Below, one piece after another: positions 6,563 to 13,494 of a stretch of DNA of 17,835 nucleotides. The notes below the pieces were generated by a model that saw only the letters and a list, made by a program, of their open reading frames with translations, was not told the origin of the DNA and searched no databases. The DNA is from Caulobacterales bacterium RIFOXYB1_FULL_67_16 (lineage in GTDB: Bacteria; Pseudomonadota; Alphaproteobacteria; Caulobacterales; Caulobacteraceae). The stretch spans positions 1-17,835 of the forward strand of contig MGLN01000005.1 of the NCBI GenBank assembly GCA_001796045.1, in the 5' to 3' direction. Position 1 is the first letter of the stretch; each line of letters starts with the position of its first letter. The translations under genes were made by a program, and so were the position numbers.

Positions 6563-9500
6563 CTAGAAGACGAGCCGGGCCCCGACGAAGTACTGGCGAC
6601 CGGTGCTGCCGTAGCTGTTGACCACGGGGTCGTTCTGATAGGCCCAGCGCTGGTCCTTCTGGTCCGTCAGGTTCAGGGCTTCGGCCGTCAGGGTGACATT
6701 GTCCGTCACCTTGTAGGTGAAGGCCGCATCGACGTTCAGGGTCTCATTTGAGCCGATGAAGTCGTTGATCAGCGGGCTGTCGCACTGACCCGGATCGCAG
6801 CCGCCGGCCGCCAGCGGATAGGTGGTCTGATAGGCGGCGCGATAGGCGGCCGAGACGCGGGCGCTCCAGCGCGGGACTTCATAGAAGATGGTCGCGTTGA
6901 ACGACTCCGGCGAGGCGCCCAGGAAGGGGGCCGTGCCGGTCAGATTGCGCGCCGGGTCGAGGATGTACTCCAGCTCGGACTCGATATTGGTGTAGTTGGC
7001 CTGCACCCCGAAACCGTCGAACGGCGCCGGCAGGAAGGTGAAGTTCTGCTGATAGGCGACCTCGAAGCCTGACAACGTCCCGCCCGGCGCGTCGTCATAC
7101 TGGCGCAGGACGAAGGGCAGATCCGCATCGATATAGGCGCGGCGGCTGTCCGAGGCCTGATCAACCAGGCCGTCATAGGCTGCGCGCAGGTTGGCGATTT
7201 GCTCGGCGTCGAACACTTCGCTGAGGCGGCCTTCACGCAGCACCACCTGCGGGAAGCTCTCGATCTCCTTGTGGAAATAGGCGACCGACAGCAGGGCGTC
7301 CTTGGCGAAATACCATTCGACGTTGAAGTCCAGGTTGGTGGCCCGGAACGGCTTCAGCTTGGTGTTGCCCAGGGTGATCTGGGCGTTGGAGCCGTCGAAC
7401 TCGGCGGCGGCGCCGGCTACGCCGACGGGCACGGTGAAGGCGGTGACGCCGGGTTGCAGCGCCATCATCTGCGGCCGGGCCATGACCTTGGCGGCGGCGA
7501 AGCGCAGGATCAACTTGTCCGTGGGCTCCCAGGCCAGGTTCAGCGACGGCAGGGTGTCGTTGTAGTCGTTGTCATTGGTGATTGGACGACCGCTGGGCGA
7601 ACGACCGCGCGACTCCACGCTGGTCTCGGCGCGGCGCAGGCCGGCGTTGCCGCGCAGGGTGCCGATGGGCAGCGGCAGGTCGAAGTCCATCTGGCCGTAG
7701 TAGGACAGGCTGTCCTCATCGACCCAGAAGGTGTTGACCCCGCCGTTGCGCAGGTCCGACAGGCGCCAGTCGCCCCATTCGTTGATGCAGTCGCAGTCGA
7801 AGCCGAAGCGGTTCTGGAAGGCTTGCAGGTTGGGCGCGAAGAAGGAGGTCGGCATGCCGTCCGGCACGTCCAGCCCGTCGCCCCAGCTGACCACCTGGCC
7901 CATCTGTCCGACCGTGGTCGCCTCGGCGAGGCCGGTGTTCACGCCTTCCAGCAGGCTGGGGTTCATGGTGTCGCTGATCAGTCGCTCATATCGGGTGTAG
8001 TAGAAGTCGAACTTCCGCTTGCCGATGCCGAAGCGCAGGGTGACGTAGTCGTTGTAGTCGAGGCGGAAATCGACTTTGGCGGTCTGATAGCCGTTCTCGG
8101 TGACGGTGCGGAAGGCGCGGAGCGCCGAGTAGCCCTTGACGAAGTCCCAGCTGTTCGGGTCGGCGACATCGAAGCCGAAGTCGATGAAGGGCATGTCGCC
8201 GCCCGCGCGGTCGTCATAGACGAAGTAGTCGTTGCCCGCGACGCCCTGACCGGAGTCCAGACGGATGAAATCCGCCAGCAGGCCGATGTTGTCATTGGTC
8301 GATTCCGAGTCGCCGACCAGCAGCGACATATGGAAACGGTCGCTGAAGTCATGCTCGATATTGATCGAGTTCTGCCGGAATTCGGTGGTGTAGGCGCCCT
8401 GGTCCACCGCCGACCGCATGTCGACATTGCCCAGCACCAGATAGTTGGCGTTCTCCCCGTTGGCGCTCAGCCCCGCATCGATCAGCCGAACCGACGGCCG
8501 GCCGATAAAGGCCCCGCGCATCGCCATGTAGCGCGGATGGGACACATAACCCACCGATGTCGGCTGGTTGTAGTAGTCGTACACGTCAAGGTTGTTGGGA
8601 TTGAAGCTTCCGACACCGGCCGCCAGGGTCTGGTTGGTGGCGCCCGGGGCCGTGGTGAAGATCGGCGTGCTGCCATACAGCGACTGACCGCAGTCGATGG
8701 CGTCGCGGAACTCGGTCGCCGCCTGGGCGGTGCAGTTGGCGTAGGCGCCGCGACGGTTGTTGTAGCTGTTGTTGCTCGCGCTCGTGGTCGGCAGGGTGTT
8801 GTAGCTGAAGGCCGTGGTGGTGCGGTTGCCGTTGGTGTTGTTGCGGTTCAGCCCGACCGGACCAATCTGGTAGTTGGTCGAGGTCTGATTCATCTTCGAA
8901 TAGAGATTGTCGAAGTTGATCGTCGTGCGGTCGGTGGGGCGCCACTGGCCCGACAGGGTGACGCCCAGACGATCCTGATCGACCTCGCGGTGGTTCAGCG
9001 TCGCGAGGGCGGGGATGCGCACCAGAGACCCTTTGGTTGCCCCGCCGTTGATCAGCGCATAGGCCTCCGGGTCCGAACCGATCAGATAGTTGATCGCCTC
9101 CGGGTTGGTGACGCGGGGCAGGGCGGTGGCGGGGTTCGTCCCGATGGGCAGGGCGAAGCCCTGGTGGTCGCCGGCGGCGTTGGTCCCGACATTGTTGAAG
9201 GTGGCGCCGCGATAGGCGTAGTCGAACGAGCCGACCTGACGCGAATAGCTGTCGATCACCTGTTTGCGTTCGTTATACGCGACCGAGCCCAGCAGACCGA
9301 ACTCGCCGATCTTGCTGGTCCAGCGATCGGAGGCGAGGAGGGCGACGCGCGGGCTGTGATTGCCGCCGTTCTCATAATAGGCGTCCTGAAGGGTCAGGGC
9401 GAGGCGGCGTTCCGAGAAGTCAAAGGGACGCCCCGAGATCAGATCGACCGTCGCTCCCAGAGAGCCTTCGTCGGTCTGGGCGTCGGCGGACTTCTGCACC

Positions 9501-9970
9501 TTCAGCGAGTTGAACAGTTCGGAAGCGAAGGTGTTGAACTGGAAGCCCCGGTCCCGGCGCAGGGCGCCGTCGGCGTTGCTGGCGCCCGAGGTGGACAGGG
9601 TTTCGAGGCCGTTCAGACGAACCCGCGTAAAGTCCCCGCCCAGGCCGCGGACCGAGATGGAATTGCCTTCGCCGTTTTCGCGGTCGATCGAGACGCCAGG
9701 GATCCGTTGCAGGGATTCCGCCAGGTTGGCGTCCGGGAAGTCGGCGATGTCCTCGGCGTTGATCACGTCGACAATGGTGTTCGACCGCCGCTTTTCACTG
9801 AGCGCGCTGGCCAGCGAGGCGCGGATGCCGGTGACGACGACCTCGTCCACGGTGGCGGTCGGCTCGGCGGCCTCCTGGGCGAACGCCGGGGCGGCGAACA
9901 GCATCGCCCCCACCAGAATGGCCGCCGGCGACGCCGCAGCGCGCAACTGTTCTATGGTTTGGTTTTGCAT
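6563..9970 (-). CDS. TonB-dependent receptor, Caulobacter-type oligosaccharide transporter
   Basis: This 1135-residue outer-membrane protein would import oligosaccharides using TonB energy. A signal peptide ends AAPAFA|Q at residue 31 and is followed by a TonB box (DEVVVTG, 42-48). The plug domain follows (about 60-185) with IPGVSIDRE and ISVRGLGGDFTRVRLNG. The rest is a beta-barrel of alternating residues with Asn/Thr/Ser-rich loops, ending YFVGARLVF with the terminal Phe typical of outer-membrane barrels. The length fits the large Caulobacterales receptors linked to plant polysaccharide use. GGAGG lies just upstream (9981-9977) of the ATG. All six cysteines occur as three close pairs. It lies between a GH43 glycosidase and a pectate lyase, so the ligand is probably a hemicellulose or pectin fragment; the sequence does not say which. 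An operator-like site lies 110 bases upstream of the start. Confidence 0.92.
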   Translation of the reverse strand: MQNQTIEQLRAAASPAAILVGAMLFAAPAFAQEAAEPTATVDEVVVTGIRASLASALSEKRRSNTIVDVINAEDIADFPDANLAESLQRIPGVSIDRENGEGNSISVRGLGGDFTRVRLNGLETLSTSGASNADGALRRDRGFQFNTFASELFNSLKVQKSADAQTDEGSLGATVDLISGRPFDFSERRLALTLQDAYYENGGNHSPRVALLASDRWTSKIGEFGLLGSVAYNERKQVIDSYSRQVGSFDYAYRGATFNNVGTNAAGDHQGFALPIGTNPATALPRVTNPEAINYLIGSDPEAYALINGGATKGSLVRIPALATLNHREVDQDRLGVTLSGQWRPTDRTTINFDNLYSKMNQTSTNYQIGPVGLNRNNTNGNRTTTAFSYNTLPTTSASNNSYNNRRGAYANCTAQAATEFRDAIDCGQSLYGSTPIFTTAPGATNQTLAAGVGSFNPNNLDVYDYYNQPTSVGYVSHPRYMAMRGAFIGRPSVRLIDAGLSANGENANYLVLGNVDMRSAVDQGAYTTEFRQNSINIEHDFSDRFHMSLLVGDSESTNDNIGLLADFIRLDSGQGVAGNDYFVYDDRAGGDMPFIDFGFDVADPNSWDFVKGYSALRAFRTVTENGYQTAKVDFRLDYNDYVTLRFGIGKRKFDFYYTRYERLISDTMNPSLLEGVNTGLAEATTVGQMGQVVSWGDGLDVPDGMPTSFFAPNLQAFQNRFGFDCDCINEWGDWRLSDLRNGGVNTFWVDEDSLSYYGQMDFDLPLPIGTLRGNAGLRRAETSVESRGRSPSGRPITNDNDYNDTLPSLNLAWEPTDKLILRFAAAKVMARPQMMALQPGVTAFTVPVGVAGAAAEFDGSNAQITLGNTKLKPFRATNLDFNVEWYFAKDALLSVAYFHKEIESFPQVVLREGRLSEVFDAEQIANLRAAYDGLVDQASDSRRAYIDADLPFVLRQYDDAPGGTLSGFEVAYQQNFTFLPAPFDGFGVQANYTNIESELEYILDPARNLTGTAPFLGASPESFNATIFYEVPRWSARVSAAYRAAYQTTYPLAAGGCDPGQCDSPLINDFIGSNETLNVDAAFTYKVTDNVTLTAEALNLTDQKDQRWAYQNDPVVNSYGSTGRQYFVGARLVF

Positions 9971-10080
9971 CCGTTCCCTCCGTTTCCACCCGCTCCAGCC
10001 TCTGACGGGCCGGATGCGGGTCTGTCCCTTGCTCGACTGACAACCGTTTCAAACAGGTCAGCTAAGCGATCTCGAAATAA

Positions 10081-10094
10081 TGTCACCGGTGTCA
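10081..10094 (-). promoter_or_regulatory. Operator-like palindrome upstream of the receptor gene
   Basis: TGTCACCGGTGTCA (minus strand TGACACCGGTGACA) is symmetric at 12 of 14 positions around a central CG, the layout of LacI-family operators. Exactly the same 15-mer, with one further A at 10080, occurs upstream of the GH43 gene. On the minus strand it is preceded by AT, giving ATGACA, a 5/6 match to a -35 hexamer. The rest of this 230-base gap (9971-10200) is the receptor leader with GGAGG at 9981-9977. Near the GH43 end, a small hairpin with a CGGCT/AGCCG stem at 10170-10186 lacks a T tract. I see nothing else in it. Confidence 0.65.
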
Positions 10095-10200
10095 TATGGC
10101 GGAAATAGGGCGAGCGCCAGCGTAAAAATCGCAGTTCTCGTTTCCGTGCGACAGCCGCGCTGCCAATTTCGGCTGTGGCCAAGCCGACTCGCCCCCTGCG

Positions 10201-11826
10201 TCAGAGGGCGCGGAACTTGAAATTGCGGAACCGGGCTCCGCCTTCGCCGGCGGCGTAAATTCCGGGACGCAGCATCATAAAGCCGCCTCTAACATTCTGA
10301 TTGTAACCGGAAACCTCCATGCCGCGATCAAACCGCGTCCAGGTCCGGCCGTCGGGCGAGGTGTAGAAATAGAGGTTGTGGTAGGCGTTGGTCAGGCGGA
10401 TGAACATGTGCCGGCCATGGGGATTGGCCGGACGCCCGCGCTCGATCCCGTACTGGTGGGTGACAAACCGCTGAGCGTCAAAGCCGAGACCGGCGTACAG
10501 GGCGCGGTCGTAGAACAGGATCAGGCCGGCGACGGCGCCGGGGTCGATCTCGATCTCGCACTCGATCTGATACGCCTGCTCGCCCTGGACGAAGGTAAGG
10601 GGCGAGCAGTCGACCGGCGCCTTGCCCTTCGCCCGCATGTGCAGGACGCCGTTTTCACGTCGCAGACGGTCTTTCTCGTTCGGCTGAGGATCATAGAAGC
10701 TCCACTGCAGGCCGAATTTGTCGGTCGAGAAATCGTCGGACAAGGCCATGCCGTGCGGCCCGGTCTGGCCGCCGCGCGGCTTGGGGATCGGCTGCGACAG
10801 ATCGCCGCCCTTGGCGTGGAACCAGCCGTCGTCGGTCCACTCGATGGGATCGAGCAAGGTCTGTCGCCCCAGGCTCCAATAGGCGTTTTCATAGCCGTGA
10901 TAGACCATCCACCAGTCGCCGGCCGGACCTTCGACCAGGGTGGCGTGACCGCGCGACCACCATTTCTCGGCGCCGGATCGGGTGCGGACGATGGGATTAT
11001 GCGGGCAGTTTTCCCACGGACCATGGATCGACTTCGACCGAGCGGCGATGACCATATGGCCCGTCGGCGGCCCGGCGGTCCCGCCGATGGCGGTGATCAT
11101 GTAGAAATAATCGCCGCGTTTCAGCAGCTTCGGCCCTTCCTGGGCGAAGCCTTCGACGATCCAGTCTTCAGGGTAGCGCCAGGCCTGGTAGACGCCCTTG
11201 TCGACGGGGCCGTCCAGAGCCAGGCCGTCATCGGTCAGCCTGACCCGGTCGCCGCCGCTGAGGAACAGATAGCGTTTGCCGTCTTCCCCCACGATATGAC
11301 CGGGGTCGATATGAGCCGGCAGTTTCAGGTCGATCGGCTCGCTCCAGGGGCCCTCGATCCGGTCGGCCCAGATGACGTAGTTGGAGCGATACTCAGGGAA
11401 ACGGGCCGGGATATAGCAGTAGAACCGGCCCTCGTGCTTGATCAGCTCCGGCGCCCACACCGAGCCGATATTGGTGGTCAGGGCAGCGGTCACGGGCCGC
11501 CAGTTCACGAGGTCGCGGGAATGCCAGATATGGATGCCCGGCACCGACTCGAACGACGAGAAGGTCATATAGTAGTCGTCGCCGTCCTTCAGGATCGACG
11601 GATCCGGATGGTCTCCGGCCATGATGGGATTGAGGAAGGTCCCGTCGCCGAGGTCGGCCATCCGCTGGCCCTCGACGCCGCGACGCCATTTCATATGGGC
11701 CCATTCGCGGCCGAGGGGTGCGGCTTCCTCGTGGGTCTGGGCGAAGGCGGCGCGGACGGGCAGGGCCGAGGCCGCGACGCCGCCCAGCAGGCCGGACAGG
11801 GCGGCCCTGCGGTCGATAAATCTCAT
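10201..11826 (-). CDS. Tat-exported GH43 glycosidase (beta-xylosidase / alpha-arabinofuranosidase type)
   Basis: This 541-residue enzyme would release xylose or arabinose from hemicellulose or pectin side chains. A twin-arginine signal (DRRAALSGLL, then a hydrophobic stretch) is cut after AFA at residue 29. The five-bladed GH43 domain shows the general base Asp75 in HPDPS, WAPE (124-127), Asp174 in IDPGH as likely pKa modulator, and the general acid Glu230 in EGPKL. After about residue 370 a second domain begins (DDFSTDKFGLQWSFYDP), a beta-sandwich of the type found at the C-terminus of GH43 xylosidases. The frame extends upstream to 11928, but ATG 11826 is preferred: it starts the Tat signal, has GAGGAAA 5 bases upstream, and the longer form would run through the operator. 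Exact substrate is not determined; other GH43 activities are possible. Confidence 0.88.
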   Translation of the reverse strand: MRFIDRRAALSGLLGGVAASALPVRAAFAQTHEEAAPLGREWAHMKWRRGVEGQRMADLGDGTFLNPIMAGDHPDPSILKDGDDYYMTFSSFESVPGIHIWHSRDLVNWRPVTAALTTNIGSVWAPELIKHEGRFYCYIPARFPEYRSNYVIWADRIEGPWSEPIDLKLPAHIDPGHIVGEDGKRYLFLSGGDRVRLTDDGLALDGPVDKGVYQAWRYPEDWIVEGFAQEGPKLLKRGDYFYMITAIGGTAGPPTGHMVIAARSKSIHGPWENCPHNPIVRTRSGAEKWWSRGHATLVEGPAGDWWMVYHGYENAYWSLGRQTLLDPIEWTDDGWFHAKGGDLSQPIPKPRGGQTGPHGMALSDDFSTDKFGLQWSFYDPQPNEKDRLRRENGVLHMRAKGKAPVDCSPLTFVQGEQAYQIECEIEIDPGAVAGLILFYDRALYAGLGFDAQRFVTHQYGIERGRPANPHGRHMFIRLTNAYHNLYFYTSPDGRTWTRFDRGMEVSGYNQNVRGGFMMLRPGIYAAGEGGARFRNFKFRAL

Positions 11827-11883
11827 GGTCGTTTCCTCGTCAGCTCTTTTGTCGGCCGAAACGAGGAGCATAGGATCGCGTGA

Positions 11884-11898
11884 TGTCACCGGTGTCAA
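11884..11898 (-). promoter_or_regulatory. Operator-like palindrome overlapping a -35 box, upstream of the GH43 gene
   Basis: TGTCACCGGTGTCA (11884-11897) is identical to the site before the receptor gene, including the preceding A at 11883. On the minus strand TTGACA (11898-11893), a perfect -35 hexamer, overlaps the operator. A convincing -10 was not found; TCCTAT lies 17 bases further on and matches poorly. The site lies 57 bases upstream of the GH43 start. Overlap with the -35 box suggests repression by a LacI-type protein encoded outside the window. Confidence 0.65.
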
Positions 11899-11923
11899 TT
11901 TGAAAGGCGACATCATGTCTTGG

Positions 11924-11939
11924 CGCACCAGCTGGTGCG
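11924..11939. repeat. Perfect 16-bp palindrome between dgoA and the GH43 gene
   Basis: CGCACCAGCTGGTGCG is fully self-complementary. As RNA it could fold as a 6-bp stem with an AGCT loop, but no T tract follows on either strand. It lies 28 bases beyond the dgoA stop and 26 bases from the TGTCACCGGTGTCA site. It may be a second regulator's operator or a 3' stem that protects dgoA mRNA. A shorter palindrome, GAAGCGCTTC, lies at 11949-11958. Confidence 0.45.
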
Positions 11940-11967
11940 GAACGCGTCGAAGCGCTTCAGACTTGGA

Positions 11968-12606
11968 TCAGCGCGCCGGGGCGGCCTCGTTCCAGGCCGA
12001 CACGAAGGCGGCGGCGTTGCGGCCGACCTCTTCCGGCGACTGGCCGGGCTTGAACACGGCGGAGCCGATACCGAAGCCGGAGGCGCCGGCGGCCAGCCAC
12101 TGGCCCATGCTGTCGGGATCGACACCGCCCACCGGATAGACGCGGGTGGCGGCGGGTAGGACCGCGCGAACCGCTTTCAGGCCGCGGGGGCCGGCGATCT
12201 CGGCCGGGAACAGCTTCAGCGCGTCGGCGCCGGCGTCCAGGGCCGCGAAGGCCTCGGACGGCGTGAAGAAGCCGGGCAAGGACAGCAGGCCCAGGGCCTT
12301 GGTCTCACGTATGACGGCGGTGTCGGTGTTGGGCGAGATGATCAGCTGGCCGCCGGCCTGTGCCACTTCACGGGCGGCGGCGACGGTCAGGACCGTGCCG
12401 GCGCCGACCAGGGCGCGGCCGTCCAGCGCGGCCCGCAGACGGCGGATGCTTTCCAGAGGCTCCGGCGAGTTTAGCGGCACTTCCAGACAGCGGAAGCCGG
12501 CGGCGACGACGGCTTCCCCGACCGCAACGGCCTCGTCAGGCGTCAGCCCGCGCAGGATGGCGATCAGCGGCAGGGCGTCCAGGCTTTCGACGGTGGGGGA
12601 GATCAT
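11968..12606 (-). CDS. dgoA: 2-dehydro-3-deoxy-6-phosphogalactonate aldolase
   Basis: This 212-residue cytoplasmic class I aldolase would split 2-keto-3-deoxy-6-phosphogalactonate into pyruvate and glyceraldehyde 3-phosphate. It shows the KDPG/KDPGal aldolase signature: LIAILRG (14-20) with Arg19, Glu42 in LEVPLNSP, VGAGTVL (67-73), the Schiff-base Lys131 in ALKLFPAE, and the phosphate loop VGGV...GIGS (159-182). LIAILRGLTPDEA and PLNSP match E. coli DgoA rather than Eda as I remember them. Its ATG overlaps the dgoK stop by four bases (ATGA on the minus strand), so the two are translationally coupled. It is the last gene of the symporter-dgoK-dgoA operon. KDPG aldolase (Eda) is the nearest alternative, but the kinase next door supports DgoA. 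Confidence 0.92.
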   Translation of the reverse strand: MISPTVESLDALPLIAILRGLTPDEAVAVGEAVVAAGFRCLEVPLNSPEPLESIRRLRAALDGRALVGAGTVLTVAAAREVAQAGGQLIISPNTDTAVIRETKALGLLSLPGFFTPSEAFAALDAGADALKLFPAEIAGPRGLKAVRAVLPAATRVYPVGGVDPDSMGQWLAAGASGFGIGSAVFKPGQSPEEVGRNAAAFVSAWNEAAPAR

Positions 12607-13493
12607 CGGGATACAGCCTCGTGAATACGCCAGAGGCCCAGGGCCGTGGCGGCGGCGCCGTCCGCAATCCGGACGTCGTTGAAGCCGCCCAGGGAAAGGG
12701 CGGCGGCGTAGCGGCTGCAGAGGGAGTCTGCGCCGATCAGTATGACGGGCCGGTCGCGGGCGTCGCTCTGGACGGCGATCTCGGCGCCGATCAGCAGGCC
12801 CGACAGATAGTCGGCGGCGGACGTCGCAGACAGTCGCCCGGCCAGGCCTTCGACCCGGACCGAAAACAGGTTGGCGGTGACGGCCGGGTCCCGCAGCGCC
12901 CTGGCTGCGCCTGCGGCGAAGGCCTCGTCATCGACGCCCGGCTCGCCCATGTCGGCGCCCAGGATCGTGCCTTTGCGGATGGCGGCGAACAGCTCGCCGG
13001 TCATGAAGGTGCGGAAAGCGGTGATCCGGGACTGGGCCGTCCGGACCCATTTGCTGTGGGTGCCGGGGCCGACCACCACGGCGTCGTCCTGAAGGTCGAG
13101 ACCCAGAACCTGGGTCTCCTCGCCGCGCATCACGTCCTGAAGCCGTTCGTCTTCGAAGGCCGCGACGCCGGGGACAAGGCGGACCAGCGGGGCGTCGTCT
13201 GGCGAGGCGACGGCGCCCGCCAGATCCGCGACGCCGGCCGGGCAGGGCAGATAGGCCATCTCGCGCCACCGACCCCGAGCCCCCGCCATGCCGCTGACCA
13301 GAACGGGCAGGTCCTCGTTCAGCCAGTCCCCGCCCACGTCCCGAAGGACGTCGTGAAACTGATCCGGCGTCAAGCCGCCGGCGCCGCGCGGGTCCGAACG
13401 ACTGTCCAGAACCCGACCGCCGTCGGCGATCCGCATGACGCGCAGATTGCTGGTGCCCCAGTCGACGCCGATCAGGCCTGCCGTCTCGCTCAA
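12603..13493 (-). CDS. dgoK: 2-dehydro-3-deoxygalactonokinase
   Basis: This 296-residue cytoplasmic kinase would phosphorylate 2-keto-3-deoxygalactonate at C6 with ATP, supplying the substrate of the next enzyme, DgoA. The N-terminal GVDWGTSNLR (9-18) is the phosphate-binding motif of the DgoK family (ASKHA fold). SGMAGARGRW (about 68-77), VVGPGTHSKWV (about 139-149) and FMTGELFA (about 163-170) are further conserved segments. The start is TTG at 13493, one base after the symporter stop (TAA-A-TTG). No ATG or GTG lies between it and the GVDWGT motif, so the rare codon is probably genuine, with initiation linked to termination of the symporter. Length matches the family. Confidence 0.92.
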   Translation of the reverse strand: MSETAGLIGVDWGTSNLRVMRIADGGRVLDSRSDPRGAGGLTPDQFHDVLRDVGGDWLNEDLPVLVSGMAGARGRWREMAYLPCPAGVADLAGAVASPDDAPLVRLVPGVAAFEDERLQDVMRGEETQVLGLDLQDDAVVVGPGTHSKWVRTAQSRITAFRTFMTGELFAAIRKGTILGADMGEPGVDDEAFAAGAARALRDPAVTANLFSVRVEGLAGRLSATSAADYLSGLLIGAEIAVQSDARDRPVILIGADSLCSRYAAALSLGGFNDVRIADGAAATALGLWRIHEAVSR

Positions 13494-13494
13494 T

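Noticed and set aside
7199..10108. 969-residue open frame on the plus strand
   Set aside because: It lies opposite the receptor gene, has no recognisable motif, and its Val/Gly/Asp/Ala-rich composition is that of a mirror frame in GC-rich DNA. The receptor frame has a signal peptide, TonB box and barrel end.
10170..10186. Possible terminator after the GH43 gene
   Set aside because: The stem is only 5 bp (CGGCT/AGCCG) and no T tract follows, so I do not call it a terminator.
11827..11928. Upstream extension of the GH43 protein by 34 residues
   Set aside because: It would translate through the operator and place residues before a clean Tat signal; ATG 11826 has a good GAGGAAA site.
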